The notes beneath the pieces are model-generated. The model saw nothing but the letters and a program-made list of their open reading frames with translations. It was not told where the DNA came from and searched no databases. A stretch of 64,000 nucleotides of DNA from positions 124,001 to 188,000 of the forward strand of contig NZ_QOCG01000022.1 in NCBI RefSeq assembly GCF_003318235.1. Direction: 5' to 3'. This DNA is from Loktanella sp. D2R18 (GTDB taxonomy: Bacteria; Pseudomonadota; Alphaproteobacteria; Rhodobacterales; Rhodobacteraceae). The translations under genes and the position numbers were made by a program. Positions 1 to 8,390 of this stretch are shown one piece after another (positions within the stretch are counted from its first letter, which is position 1; each line of letters opens with the position of its first letter).

Positions 1-84
1 CGTCATGCGCGCCAAAATAATTGGACACCGCGCCTAAACCGGTTCGCCACCGGAAGAACGTTGTAGGTGTTCACTCACATGGAA

Positions 85-109
85 AGGCCCCTGCGCAACG
101 CAGGGGCCT
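85..109 (-). terminator. Rho-independent terminator of the DUF2147 gene
   Basis: A perfect 11-bp stem (AGGCCCCTGCG paired with CGCAGGGGCCT) closes a 3-nt loop. On the minus strand it is followed by a short T run. It lies 19 bp beyond the stop of the minus-strand DUF2147 gene, so it most likely ends that transcript. Confidence 0.7.
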
Positions 110-127
110 ATAGGTAGCACAAACGTG

Positions 128-523
128 CTACTGCACGCGCACCCAGTTTTGGCTGGCACAGATCAACCCGCCGGCCACACATCCGCGCAAACGCAGCGCA
201 TCGCCAGAGACGTCCATTTTGCCGATGTAGATTTTGTTGTTTGAAGGGCGCCAGACTTGGCCCTCGTATTCGCCGCCCCCTTGCGGCACCATATCGATTA
301 CGATTTGGCGACCGATGTTTTCTGATTGATATTCACCGTCGCTATTAAACGTGCGGGCAATCGTGCCGCAAATAGCCGCCCCACATTCCGCAACTGTTAC
401 ATAGGCAAACGCGCCATCGTCGACCTCTGTCTGCCAGGTACCAACGGCCGCATCTTGGGCATGTGCTTGCGCACCAAACGTCATCGCCGCGATAATCGCA
501 ATAATCCGAGCTTTCATGTTCAT
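128..523 (-). CDS. DUF2147 family secreted protein
   Basis: A 131-residue protein with a clear Sec signal peptide (about residues 1-22, cleavage after AHA). The mature part has the DUF2147 pattern: an N-terminal VGTWQTE strand, a central region with two conserved cysteines near CGAAICG, then the QVWRP and KIYIGKMDVSGD strands and the C-terminal LRGCV...NWVRV segment. Family members are periplasmic proteins of unknown biochemical role, thought to have a small lipocalin-like barrel. It stands alone on the minus strand with a terminator just downstream. A purine-rich GGGAGGAA ribosome-binding site precedes the ATG. No function can be assigned from the neighbours. Confidence 0.8.
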   Translation of the reverse strand: MNMKARIIAIIAAMTFGAQAHAQDAAVGTWQTEVDDGAFAYVTVAECGAAICGTIARTFNSDGEYQSENIGRQIVIDMVPQGGGEYEGQVWRPSNNKIYIGKMDVSGDALRLRGCVAGGLICASQNWVRVQ

Positions 524-806
524 TCCTCCCTAGAACTGCCCAAACCATGCCTTTGATCTATGTTCCCAATCAAGCATGACGTTAGGTTGCCTGGCAGGGG
601 ACACAAGCAGCGTTTGGCGCGGCGGTTATATTTATCAAGTTCGCGCCCACAGAATGTAAAACTATCCGTCACTAGGTTATCTGCGTCGCATGCGACTCTT
701 AATATTGCGGCTTTGCAAATGCAGGGCAATTCTCATCAACGCCTTGGTCAAATATAATAAACCTTAACCATGCGACATTTCTCGTAGAAAATCGATTGGC
801 AAGCGA
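524..806. other. Intergenic region, no gene seen
   Basis: A 283-bp gap between the divergent DUF2147 gene and the small plus-strand gene at 807. It should hold promoters for both. Short reading frames on both strands have no plausible composition or ribosome-binding site. No strong inverted repeat was seen. Confidence 0.4.
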
Positions 807-1091
807 ATGGCATCAGTCAAAGTCACGCTCACGCAAATTGTTGACTCTTCTTTTCCCGGGGTCGGAGCATTCGAATTTGCTGACGCTACAGGGAAGACGA
901 TTGTTGTCCACGAAAAACTACCGGTAGCAGGCGTCAACAAAGCCGAAATCGGTGTTGAAGCGGATTTAAGGTGCACGACAGTTACAGCAATGCAAACCAA
1001 TATTTTGATAGACATCAGCAGGCCAGACGCAATGGAGGATGATCAAGGTCAAATCCATTTCTGGGTTAACGCAGATCTTGTGAACGAATAG
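807..1091 (+). CDS. Small conserved-type hypothetical protein
   Basis: A 94-residue reading frame with normal amino-acid composition: alternating hydrophobic strands at the start (VKVTLTQIVDSSFPG), a KTIVVHEKLPV strand, and a C-terminal GQIHFWVNADLV strand. This resembles a family of small cytoplasmic beta-rich hypothetical proteins that begin with the same hydrophobic/SFPG pattern, but I cannot name it. The ribosome-binding site before the ATG is weak. It lies 80 bp upstream of hisA in the same direction and could share its transcript. No signal peptide or membrane segment. I think it is real because of its composition, but its function is unknown. Confidence 0.55.
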   Translation: MASVKVTLTQIVDSSFPGVGAFEFADATGKTIVVHEKLPVAGVNKAEIGVEADLRCTTVTAMQTNILIDISRPDAMEDDQGQIHFWVNADLVNE

Positions 1092-1174
1092 AGGATTTCA
1101 CCCCCTCTTTCCTCACATTGCATTTCCCCGACCGCCGTGCATAAACGCGCCAACAGATATGAAAGGCCGCTGTG

Positions 1175-1894
1175 ATGATCCTCTACCCTGCTATTGACCT
1201 CAAAGATGGGAACGCTGTGCGGCTTGTGCATGGGGATATGGACCAAACCACGGTGTTTAATAATGATCCCGCGGCACAGGCGCGTGCGTTTGTTGAGGCA
1301 GGGTGTGAATGGTTGCATTTGGTTGATCTGAACGGCGCGTTCGCAGGCGAACCCGTCAACGCGGCCCCGGTTGAAGCGATCCTGAAGGCTTGCCCTGTGC
1401 CTGCCCAATTGGGCGGTGGTATCCGCGATATGGCCACGATTGAGCGTTGGCTGGACAAGGGCCTCGCGCGGGTCATCTTGGGCACGGTTGCGGTGGAAAA
1501 TCCTGATCTCGTGCGCGAAGCGGCCAAAGCATTCCCCGGTAAGGTCGCCGTCGGTCTTGATGCGCGCAACGGACGTGTTGCGACGCGTGGCTGGGCCGAA
1601 GAAACCGATGTCATGGTGACCGATCTAGCCAAATCGTTCGAAGACGCAGGTATCGCCGCGATCATCTATACCGACATCATGCGCGATGGCGCGATGAAAG
1701 GGCCGAATATTGACGCGACAGCCGACCTTGCGCGTGCCGTGAATATCCCCGTGATCGCCTCGGGCGGCGTGTCCTCTATGGCTGATCTGACGGCACTGAA
1801 GGATACAGGCGTGATTTCTGGGGCGATTTCTGGGCGCGCACTGTATGATGGTGCACTCGACTTGAAAGAGGCCTTAGCCGCATTGGCGGATTAA
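1175..1894 (+). CDS. hisA: Phosphoribosyl-formimino-AICAR-ribotide isomerase HisA
   Basis: A 239-residue (beta/alpha)8-barrel enzyme that isomerises ProFAR to PRFAR, the fourth step of histidine synthesis. The start [12 protein letters not shown] carries the catalytic Asp of the first strand. The second catalytic Asp sits in [14 protein letters not shown] in the middle of the protein. Phosphate-binding glycine motifs are LGGGIRD and [16 protein letters not shown] lies one codon upstream in frame at 1172, but the ATG at 1175 matches the family's N-terminus and has a GAAAGG ribosome-binding site. Its partners hisF and hisE follow 1.2 kb downstream, separated by two unrelated genes, one of them on the other strand. 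Confidence 0.96.
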   Translation: MILYPAIDLKDGNAVRLVHGDMDQTTVFNNDPAAQARAFVEAGCEWLHLVDLNGAFAGEPVNAAPVEAILKACPVPAQLGGGIRDMATIERWLDKGLARVILGTVAVENPDLVREAAKAFPGKVAVGLDARNGRVATRGWAEETDVMVTDLAKSFEDAGIAAIIYTDIMRDGAMKGPNIDATADLARAVNIPVIASGGVSSMADLTALKDTGVISGAISGRALYDGALDLKEALAALAD

Positions 1895-2055
1895 GAGCCG
1901 TAAAATGCCTGCATAGCTTTCTTCGCAGGGCACCCCAATATCATCTTGCTAAAAATACTCAAAAAATCGCAGCGTCAGCTGCGGCATCACGTCCCTTTTG
2001 CCCAGACATAAGATGGTGTAGTCTCAGCCTAATCCAATGGAGGGCAGATTACCCA

Positions 2056-2514
2056 ATGGCAAAGATCACCAAGACCGCGCTACCAAAAAACTCACAACTT
2101 TGGTCAAAAGTGCAAACGGATGATTTTCTGGATGGCTATGCCGTGCAAAGCCCGTTGTCCCCACAAGAGGCCGCCAAAGCTGGGCTCGCGATGCCGGGTT
2201 GGGCAGCTATGCTCATGCGGCTGCGCAACGCGATTGTGAAACCACTTGGGCTAAAGACAGAATCTGGCGATACCGGGGACCAAGCAATCTTTCCGGTCCA
2301 TCTGGATACTGAAGACGAAATGATCATCGGCACTGACGATTATCATCTGAATTTTCGCATCGCAATTTTGCGCAAAGACGGAATGATCCATATGGCTACG
2401 TGGGTACATCGCAACAACCTACTGGGGCGGATTTATCTCGCTGTCGTGATGCCATTTCATATTCTAATCGTGCGGGGGGCTATGCGCCGGATTGCCTCTG
2501 CAACCAGCGCATAG
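2056..2514 (+). CDS. DUF2867 family protein
   Basis: A 152-residue protein matching the DUF2867 pattern. An N-terminal LPKNSQLWSKVQTDDFLDGYAV segment is followed by a hydrophobic MPGWAAMLMRLRNAIVKPLGLK helix. A central HLDTEDEMIIGTDDYHLNFRIAIL core leads to the C-terminal LGRIYLAVVMPFHILIVRGAMRRI helix typical of the family. The role of these proteins is unknown; they sit alone or beside NAD(P)-binding oxidoreductases. A good GGAGGG ribosome-binding site lies before the ATG. It lies between hisA and hisF and converges with the DUF302 gene 8 bp downstream, so it interrupts the his cluster. No signal peptide; possibly membrane-associated through the C-terminal helix. Confidence 0.75.
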   Translation: MAKITKTALPKNSQLWSKVQTDDFLDGYAVQSPLSPQEAAKAGLAMPGWAAMLMRLRNAIVKPLGLKTESGDTGDQAIFPVHLDTEDEMIIGTDDYHLNFRIAILRKDGMIHMATWVHRNNLLGRIYLAVVMPFHILIVRGAMRRIASATSA

Positions 2515-2522
2515 TCATAAGT

Positions 2523-2966
2523 TTATTCGCCGCTCACGGCCTTGCCTGTCAGCATATTCAACGCGCCGTTCACACGGGTAACCACCTCTGCGTCTGCGGG
2601 GATATCGAGCCCCGCAAACAGATCCTCTGCGGGGGTCCACTGTAGCTGTGTCACCCCGTCAGCATCCGCGTATGCCAGCACACGCAAAGGTAAAACCGCG
2701 CCTGCGCGAATGTCTTGTTCCATTGCAAGCGTGCCCAAGGCTGGATTGCCAAAAATCAACAACTGCGCGTCGGGCAAAGATTTACCGACAGATTCGGCCC
2801 CCGCGGCATGATCAATACGCGCAAACACGGTGGCGCCAGCACCGTTTACAGCGGCCTCAAGCGCATCAATTGTTTCAGTGACAGTCAGCGGTGATGCTTT
2901 CATCATATCCTCGGCCATAGCAGATGTGGAAAGCCCGATCAGGGCAGCGGCAAGTATTTTCATCAT
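2523..2966 (-). CDS. DUF302 domain secreted protein
   Basis: A 147-residue protein with a signal peptide (about residues 1-18, ending SAMAE). The mature part is a DUF302 domain: [26 protein letters not shown], a central [17 protein letters not shown] segment, then [14 protein letters not shown] and the [15 protein letters not shown] helix. DUF302 proteins have an alpha/beta fold of unknown function and are often periplasmic. The start is MMK, with a GGGAG ribosome-binding site. It runs against the his genes and converges with the DUF2867 gene, with only 8 bp between their stops. Confidence 0.8.
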   Translation of the reverse strand: MMKILAAALIGLSTSAMAEDMMKASPLTVTETIDALEAAVNGAGATVFARIDHAAGAESVGKSLPDAQLLIFGNPALGTLAMEQDIRAGAVLPLRVLAYADADGVTQLQWTPAEDLFAGLDIPADAEVVTRVNGALNMLTGKAVSGE

Positions 2967-3068
2967 TTTTCTTCTCCCAAAGGGTGGTTGCGGATCATAC
3001 GACCTACGCTTTTGGTTGCTAACACGTCGCTCTTTTCATTTCTGCAAATTCCACCTAATGATCACAGC

Positions 3069-3827
3069 ATGTTGAAAACACGGATCATCCCCTGCCTTGA
3101 TGTCGCCGAAGGGCGCACTGTGAAAGGCGTGAATTTTGTAGACCTGATTGATGCGGGTGACCCTGTCGAACAGGCGATTGCCTATAATGCCGCTGGCGCG
3201 GATGAGCTGGTGTTCTTGGACATCAAAGCCACCCATGAAAACCGTGGCACGATGTTTGATCTGGCCACGCGCACGGCTGAACAATGCTTTATGCCGCTGA
3301 CCATTGGTGGCGGGGTGCGCACGCATCATGACGTGCGCGATCTGCTGCTCGCAGGGGCGGATAAGGTTAGTTTTAACTCTGCCGCCGTGGCTGACCCTAA
3401 TGTTGTGGCCGAGGCCGCAATGCGCTTTGGCAGCCAATGTATTGTCGTGGCGATTGACGCAAAAACCGTAGCCCCCGGGAAATGGGAAATCTTTACCCAC
3501 GGTGGCCGCAAACCCACGGGCATTGATGCCGTTGAATTCGCACGCACTGTCGTCGAAAAAGGGGCGGGTGAAATCCTGCTCACCTCGATGGACCGCGATG
3601 GGACTAAAGCGGGCTTTAACCTGCCCCTGACCCGCGCGATCTCTGACGCGGTTGACGTGCCTGTCATCGCCTCTGGCGGGGTTGGCACGCTCGATCACCT
3701 CGTCGAGGGTGTGACACAAGGCGGCGCAAGCGCTGTGCTCGCGGCGTCGATCTTTCACTTTGGCACTTATACAATCGCCGAGGCCAAGGCCCATATGGCC
3801 GCAGCAGGGATTCCGGTACGCCCATGA
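3069..3827 (+). CDS. hisF: Imidazole glycerol phosphate synthase cyclase subunit HisF
   Basis: A 252-residue (beta/alpha)8-barrel that uses ammonia from HisH to turn PRFAR into imidazole glycerol phosphate and AICAR. The start [20 protein letters not shown] carries the first catalytic Asp (residue 11). The second is in [14 protein letters not shown]. Phosphate-binding motifs TIGGGVR and [12 protein letters not shown] are present. The open frame extends 27 codons upstream, but family alignment fixes the ATG at 3069. It overlaps hisE by 4 bp (ATGA), so the two are translationally coupled. The HisH partner is not in the window. Confidence 0.96.
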   Translation: MLKTRIIPCLDVAEGRTVKGVNFVDLIDAGDPVEQAIAYNAAGADELVFLDIKATHENRGTMFDLATRTAEQCFMPLTIGGGVRTHHDVRDLLLAGADKVSFNSAAVADPNVVAEAAMRFGSQCIVVAIDAKTVAPGKWEIFTHGGRKPTGIDAVEFARTVVEKGAGEILLTSMDRDGTKAGFNLPLTRAISDAVDVPVIASGGVGTLDHLVEGVTQGGASAVLAASIFHFGTYTIAEAKAHMAAAGIPVRP

Positions 3828-4129
3828 CCTTAGATGATCTTTACACGCTGATCGCATCGCGCAAAGGTGCTGACCCAGAAACCAGCTGGACCGCGAAACT
3901 TTTTGCCAAAGGCCCTGAAAAATGCGCCGAGAAATTTGGCGAAGAAGCGATTGAAGCTATCATCGAAGCCATCAAAGGCGACAAAGCAAAGCTGACATCA
4001 GAAGCCGCCGACGTGATCTATCACCTGTTGGTGATGCTTGCCGCAAATGATGTCAGCCTTGACGATGTGGTCGCAGAACTGGCCCGCCGCCAAGGCACCT
4101 CTGGGATCGCCGAAAAAGCGGCCCGTTAA
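3824..4129 (+). CDS. hisE: Phosphoribosyl-ATP pyrophosphatase HisE
   Basis: A 101-residue all-alpha MazG-like enzyme that hydrolyses phosphoribosyl-ATP to phosphoribosyl-AMP, the second step of histidine synthesis. Diagnostic motifs are [25 protein letters not shown] and the [23 protein letters not shown] metal-binding helix with its paired Glu/Asp residues. It is a stand-alone HisE, not fused to HisI, as is common in alphaproteobacteria. It overlaps the hisF stop by 4 bp, and its own stop overlaps the end of the convergent CoA-binding gene by 4 bp. Confidence 0.95.
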   Translation: MTLDDLYTLIASRKGADPETSWTAKLFAKGPEKCAEKFGEEAIEAIIEAIKGDKAKLTSEAADVIYHLLVMLAANDVSLDDVVAELARRQGTSGIAEKAAR

Positions 4130-4545
4130 AGGCCAAGCCGCGCGATTTCGATCTTTGGGCAGCGATCTTGGATCACATCAACGCCGCGCGCCTGCGCCTT
4201 TTGCGCAGCTGCGTCATGGGTAATTTCAAGTTGCATCCAGATTGTTTGTAAATCAGGCCAACGGGCAAGTGCAGCATCCACAATACCGGGCACCGCGTCG
4301 CTGTTGCGAAAGATATCAACCATATCAACTTCGTCCGGAATAGATGCCAGATCAGCATAGACCGTTTCGCCAAACAGCTTTTGTCCGGCAAGGCCGGGGT
4401 TCACACCAATCACCCGATAGCCTTTGGTCACAAGAAATTCACCGACACGATGACTTGGGCGTGCAGCATTTGCAGACGCCCCCACCAAAGCGATTACTTT
4501 TGAACGTGTGAGCACCGCGTGGATAAAATCGTCAGAATAGTCCAT
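4126..4545 (-). CDS. CoA-binding domain protein (YccU-like)
   Basis: A 139-residue Rossmann-fold CoA_binding protein. It has a glycine-containing KVIALVGASANAARPSHRVGEFL nucleotide-binding start, then GYRVIGVNPGLAGQKLFGETVYADL, and a conserved IWMQLEITHDAAAQKAQARGVDVIQDRCPKIE end. The family resembles the CoA-binding domain of succinyl-CoA synthetase. Its role is unclear, though it is widespread as single-copy genes. The reading frame is open 29 codons upstream, but that extension crosses a terminator hairpin, so I chose the ATG at 4545 behind a GAGAGA ribosome-binding site. Confidence 0.85.
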   Translation of the reverse strand: MDYSDDFIHAVLTRSKVIALVGASANAARPSHRVGEFLVTKGYRVIGVNPGLAGQKLFGETVYADLASIPDEVDMVDIFRNSDAVPGIVDAALARWPDLQTIWMQLEITHDAAAQKAQARGVDVIQDRCPKIEIARLGL

Positions 4546-4560
4546 TATTTCTCTCTCTCG

Positions 4561-4588
4561 AAAAAAGCGCCCGGAAAAACCGGGCGCA
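4561..4588 (-). terminator. Rho-independent terminator of the zinc-ribbon gene
   Basis: A perfect 8-bp GCGCCCGG/CCGGGCGC stem with a 5-nt loop is followed on the minus strand by six T residues. It lies between the minus-strand zinc-ribbon gene ending at 4709 and the CoA-binding gene starting at 4545. It should separate their transcripts. Confidence 0.8.
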
Positions 4589-4708
4589 AAGTTTGGAACG
4601 AGGGACAGTGATAAGGGGCACGCCTGTTCCATTGCGCGCCTTCACATATCAACATATGCCCCAAATCAGCATCAAAAAGGGCAGATCAGCAAAACGTGAT
4701 CACAGGCC

Positions 4709-5017
4709 TTAATCAAATAACTCCTCAAAGGCGTCGTCAATCACATCCGCTAGCTCATCCCACATCTTTGCAAACATCTTCCGGCGGAACGACATGGCTC
4801 TTTTGGGTTTCTTCCGGCGTTTATCGGTCGCGACACGCTTGTCAGGGCGTGCAGACGTCGGCGCTGATGCGCTGAGCTGCTCACGCGGCAAATTCTTTAG
4901 CGCACGCAACGGCGCGCCACAGTTTGCGCAACTGAGTTCATGCCGATGCTTGCCTCGCAGCCGCAACACCGAACGGGTGCCACAATAGCAGCAGGTCGCG
5001 ATCTTGTTTGCCGGCAT
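4709..5017 (-). CDS. Small zinc-ribbon protein
   Basis: A 102-residue protein with a four-cysteine zinc ribbon near the N-terminus: C9-x2-C12 and C30-x2-C33 in the CYCG and CANCG knuckles. A basic, low-complexity middle follows (about residues 45-78, rich in Lys/Arg/Ser), then an acidic amphipathic C-terminus (ELADVIDDAFEELFD). It looks like a conserved roseobacter protein of unknown function. The ribbon and basic stretch suggest binding to nucleic acid or another protein, but this is inference. It is 8 bp downstream of rlmB on the same strand and is probably co-transcribed with it. Confidence 0.75.
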   Translation of the reverse strand: MPANKIATCCYCGTRSVLRLRGKHRHELSCANCGAPLRALKNLPREQLSASAPTSARPDKRVATDKRRKKPKRAMSFRRKMFAKMWDELADVIDDAFEELFD

Positions 5018-5025
5018 CTTCCGAC

Positions 5026-5802
5026 CTAGGCTTTCGCCGCATATAGCGCGACAGCCGCAGCATTTGACACGTTCAACGACCCAAATTCTGCTGCCGCATC
5101 AATACGCACCAACTGATCGCATGTTTCGCGTGTCTTTTCGCGCAAACCAGGGCCTTCGGCGCCCATCACCAGCGCAACAGCGCGGTCCCGTTTACCGTCA
5201 ACCGCCGCCTCAACGGTCGTCTCAGCTTCGCCATCCAACCCCAGCACGAGATATCCCATGCCCTGCAAGGCCGTGATTGCATCGGCCAAATTGCGGACCC
5301 GCAAATAGGGCTGACGTTCGAGTGCGCCGCTTGCGGTCTTGGCCAAGGCACCCGTTTCTGGGGCCGCATGGCGCTGCATGGCGATGACGGCGCGCGCCCC
5401 AAATACTTCGGCAGACCGCAAAATCGCACCAACGTTATGTGGGTCAGTCACACGGTCCAAAAGAACAATACGCGGCGGCTGCGGACCGTCACCCAGCGCG
5501 ATGTCCTCAAGCGATCCCCAATCCAGTGCTTTTACCTCGAGGGCGGCACCTTGGTGGACCGACTGTGGGTCCAGTGGGGCTGCGAATTTGCGGGGGTCCG
5601 AAATCTCCGGCTCCATGCCGCTTTTGCCAACAGAATCGCCCAAACGTTCCAAGGCGTTACGTGTGACGACAAGGCGCAGCTTCACGCGCTTGGGATTTTC
5701 AAGCGCATCGCGCACCGCATGCAGGCCAAAAAGCCAAACGGTTTCATTTGCGGCAGCGCGCTTGCCCTGCTCTTTCGCAATCACCCACTTTGGCTTTTTC
5801 AT
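5026..5802 (-). CDS. rlmB: 23S rRNA (guanosine-2'-O)-methyltransferase, RlmB/TrmH family
   Basis: A 258-residue SpoU/TrmH-family methyltransferase that methylates a ribose 2'-OH in 23S rRNA (G2251 for RlmB) using SAM. An N-terminal L30e-like RNA-binding domain (FGLHAVRDALENPKRVK, about residues 25-100) precedes the SPOUT knot domain. That domain has motif 1 VTDPHNVGAILRSAEVFGA, motif 2 LVMGAEGPGLREKTRE and motif 3 SLNVSNAAAVALYA. The frame is open upstream, but the ATG at 5802 (MKKPKW) is the likely start because the extra residues are atypical. It is divergent from tRNA-Tyr. Confidence 0.9.
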   Translation of the reverse strand: MKKPKWVIAKEQGKRAAANETVWLFGLHAVRDALENPKRVKLRLVVTRNALERLGDSVGKSGMEPEISDPRKFAAPLDPQSVHQGAALEVKALDWGSLEDIALGDGPQPPRIVLLDRVTDPHNVGAILRSAEVFGARAVIAMQRHAAPETGALAKTASGALERQPYLRVRNLADAITALQGMGYLVLGLDGEAETTVEAAVDGKRDRAVALVMGAEGPGLREKTRETCDQLVRIDAAAEFGSLNVSNAAAVALYAAKA

Positions 5803-5934
5803 CTCGGTTTTCCTAATTCTGACTTGTTTCAAAGGGGCGATACCCGACAAAATGCACTCTGTGAAGGCTTCGTACAAAATCCGTCACTTTTGCGGTTGAC
5901 GGGGCATAGGGGCGCAGGTAATCAGCCCCACAGT

Positions 5935-6018
5935 GGGCGACAGGCCGCAAGGTGTGGCAGGGGACTGTAACTCCCTCGAGGCGACTCACGCCTGGTTCGA
6001 TTCCAGGGTCGCCCACCA
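5935..6018 (+). tRNA. tRNA-Tyr (GUA)
   Basis: An 84-nt class II tRNA with encoded CCA. The acceptor stem GGGCGAC pairs with GTCGCCC. The D arm GCCGC/GTGGC is intact. The anticodon stem closes a CTGTAAC loop with anticodon GTA at 5967-5969. A long variable arm (about 14 nt) precedes the T arm CCTGG/CCAGG with a TTCGATT loop. The long variable arm is as expected for bacterial tRNA-Tyr. Confidence 0.95.
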
Positions 6019-6400
6019 TTCTTCTACAGCGTTGATTTTGTGCAATATTCGCATTAAACTCAGCGCTGGGTAGAACTCAACTTATCAGTTGCGAACAATG
6101 CATTTGGGGATTTGACTGCCAAATTCCACCGCGCCCCCCTTGCAGCGACCAAACGTAAAGCGGGGCGTACAGTTTCGCGCGCGGCATAGAGGCCGGATGT
6201 TACAACGACACCCGTTTCACTTGTGTGCTCGCAGCAAAGTCGATGCGTGCGCCCACGCCTGAACAATGGCGTACATCTTGATAAGATGTAGGTCAGCGGT
6301 TCTTGACTGTGTAGAAAATTGGTCAATATCTTTAGAGACGTGCGGAAGGCGGGCCGCTCGCCCTAAATTTCATGCCTAAAGAGAATTGCTAGTTCCGGTA
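6019..6400. other. Intergenic region, no gene seen
   Basis: A 382-bp gap between tRNA-Tyr and the last gene of the polyamine operon. The only frame of note (minus strand, 6060-6326) is Arg/Thr/Cys-rich with no similarity I recognise and no good ribosome-binding site. No IS end, integrase or clear terminator was found; one weak GGGC/GCCC hairpin lies near 6345-6360. Confidence 0.4.
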
Positions 6401-7687
6401 CTATCTCTCAATCTTGTCTCTCAAAGCGTAGTAAGCCATTCCAACCGCAATCATCAAACTTCCAACTTTCCGGCCGACAGGCAAGTTCCAATGCCGGCAG
6501 TTCTCGAATACCTCAAACTCCGAACTGTTCTCGGTAATGCAATGCGCCGTCATTTCAGCGAGAATGTGGCTTAGGGCAATGCCATGCCCACTGTAGCCTT
6601 GGACATAGAATACGTTGGATCCGATGCGCCCAACCTGCGGAATACGGTTCAGCACGATTCCGTCCATCCCGGACCAACTATAGTCGATTTCGACGCCCTT
6701 AAGACGCGGGAAGGTACGTTCGAGCGCAGGGCGCAATTCGCGTGCGACGTCTTTGCTGTCGCGTCCCGAATAATTTGTGCCGCCACCGAACATAACCCGA
6801 TTGTCGGCCGTTAAGCGGTAGTAATCCAATACGAAGCGCCCGTCATAAACCGCGAGGTTATGAGGGTTAATTGCGGCTGCATCTTCTTCAGAAAGCGGCG
6901 CTGTCGCCATGTTGGCCAAGGAGGCCGGGAATAATTTGCCACGCAGTTTCGGCTGTTCAAGTAAGTGATAAGCATTCCCGGCGAGCATGACTTTCTCTGC
7001 ACGCACAGAGCCATGTTTGGTACGGACAATAGGATTTGTGCCATGTTCGATATTGGTGACTTCGCTGTTTTCAAACACCTTACCACCCAGTGAAACAAGC
7101 GCTTCCGCCTGCCCCAGACAAAAATTCAACGAATGCAGGTGCATATTTTTGCGGTTCAACAGCCCGCCAATATAAAGATCTGTCTCGAGGTATTCGGGCA
7201 TGTTCGCTTCGGAAATCATCTCAAGATCATCAGACATCCCGCGATGACAGCCCGACGCATAGATACCTTCGAGTTCGGCCAATTGCCCCTTTGTCAGCGC
7301 GGTTTGCATTTGCCCAAAACGCAAGTCGCAATCAATATTGTACTTAGCGATACGTTTTCGGATAATATCGTGACCGCGCCAGCGCAGATCCCAAACGAAA
7401 TCCGCAGCCTTATCGCCAAGCGTGCGGCGAAACTCGCGCTCCATCGCTTTGTCACCTGACAGGCTGCCGGTAATTTGTCCGCCATTGCGGCCTGTTGCGC
7501 CCCAGCCGATTTGATTTGCTTCGCACAACACCACACTTAACCCGCGCTCTGCCAGTTCAAGCGCCGTAGCAACACCCGTGAACCCACCACCAATGATGGC
7601 AACATCTGCGGTTATGTCAGAGGTCAGTTGCGGAAATTCTGTTTCGATGTTGGCGGTCGCCGCGTAGTAAGATGACGTGTGAGGCAT
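6401..7687 (-). CDS. FAD-dependent oxidoreductase, gamma-glutamylputrescine oxidase-like (PuuB paralogue 3)
   Basis: A 428-residue DAO-family flavoenzyme. Its N-terminal dinucleotide-binding fold DVAIIGGGFTGVATALELAERG is followed by the family's GWGATGRNGGQITGSLSG motif that contacts FAD. The C-terminal FAD motif is FYVQGYSGHGIALSHILAE. PuuB oxidises gamma-glutamylputrescine to the aminobutyraldehyde with release of NH3 and H2O2; the neighbouring genes support a polyamine or related amine substrate. It is the last gene of the minus-strand operon, 12 bp below the amidotransferase. The operon holds two further paralogues, so this copy may have a different amine specificity. Confidence 0.85.
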   Translation of the reverse strand: MPHTSSYYAATANIETEFPQLTSDITADVAIIGGGFTGVATALELAERGLSVVLCEANQIGWGATGRNGGQITGSLSGDKAMEREFRRTLGDKAADFVWDLRWRGHDIIRKRIAKYNIDCDLRFGQMQTALTKGQLAELEGIYASGCHRGMSDDLEMISEANMPEYLETDLYIGGLLNRKNMHLHSLNFCLGQAEALVSLGGKVFENSEVTNIEHGTNPIVRTKHGSVRAEKVMLAGNAYHLLEQPKLRGKLFPASLANMATAPLSEEDAAAINPHNLAVYDGRFVLDYYRLTADNRVMFGGGTNYSGRDSKDVARELRPALERTFPRLKGVEIDYSWSGMDGIVLNRIPQVGRIGSNVFYVQGYSGHGIALSHILAEMTAHCITENSSEFEVFENCRHWNLPVGRKVGSLMIAVGMAYYALRDKIER

Positions 7688-7699
7688 AGAATATCTACT

Positions 7700-8383
7700 T
7701 TATGAACGTTTTTTCTTGAAGAAAGCTTCGATTTCATCTGCAAAACTGCCACGCGTGAGCGGGTCATTTTGTGCCGCGACCGCGCCATCCTTGATATGTT
7801 GCGGCAGTTGCCCACCGCGTGCTTGAAGCAAATCAGCCATAAAATCTGCCGTGAATTCGGGATGCGGCTGGATGCTCAGGGCTTGATCACCGTAAGCAAG
7901 GATTGCATTCTCGCAGAAATCTGACGACCCTACGACCGAGGCCATTTCGGGACGTCGCGTGACCTGATCTTGATGCCAAGCAATCATTTTCTGATCGCCA
8001 AACTGGCTGCTTTCATAAGCGGTGGGGCCAACGGACCAACCGCCGTCGAATTTTTCAACCTTGCCGCCGAGCGCCTGCGCCAAAATTTGGTGCCCAAAGC
8101 AGACCCCAAAAATTGGCACCTCTTGGGCAAAGGTTTCGCGCAGAAATTTTTCAAGCGGTGGAATCCATTCGTGATCTTCATACGCCCCAAAACGAGAGCC
8201 CGTGATAAGCCAGCCGTCCGCGCTTTGCGGCGACTTCGGGAATTTACCGTCAAGTACCGCGTAGGTTTCAAAATCGAACCCACGCCCATCAAGGTAGCGT
8301 TTGAAAAACGCGTCGTAGTCACCGTGTTTTTCGTTCAGGCTTTCAGGTGAACGGCCCGTTTGTAGGATCCCAATTTTCATCAT
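7700..8383 (-). CDS. Class I glutamine amidotransferase (possible gamma-glutamyl-GABA hydrolase role)
   Basis: A 227-residue class I glutamine amidotransferase domain protein. The nucleophile elbow is PIFGVCFGHQILAQALGG, with Cys followed by GHQ. The His-Glu pair is in LSIQPHPEFT, completing the triad. It begins MMKIGILQTGRSPESL; the longer open frame upstream overlaps the neighbour without coding character, so I take the ATG at 8383 (or 8380). In Puu pathways a gamma-glutamyl hydrolase (PuuD) releases GABA from gamma-Glu-GABA. This protein is closer to stand-alone GMP-synthase-like amidotransferases than to canonical C26 PuuD, so that role is inferred from its position between agmatinase and PuuB genes. 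Confidence 0.8.
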   Translation of the reverse strand: MMKIGILQTGRSPESLNEKHGDYDAFFKRYLDGRGFDFETYAVLDGKFPKSPQSADGWLITGSRFGAYEDHEWIPPLEKFLRETFAQEVPIFGVCFGHQILAQALGGKVEKFDGGWSVGPTAYESSQFGDQKMIAWHQDQVTRRPEMASVVGSSDFCENAILAYGDQALSIQPHPEFTADFMADLLQARGGQLPQHIKDGAVAAQNDPLTRGSFADEIEAFFKKKRS

Positions 8384-8390
8384 GTACTTT

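Noticed and set aside
6060..6326. An 88-codon minus-strand frame after tRNA-Tyr
   Set aside because: No ribosome-binding site, an Arg/Cys/Thr-skewed composition and no similarity that I recognise.
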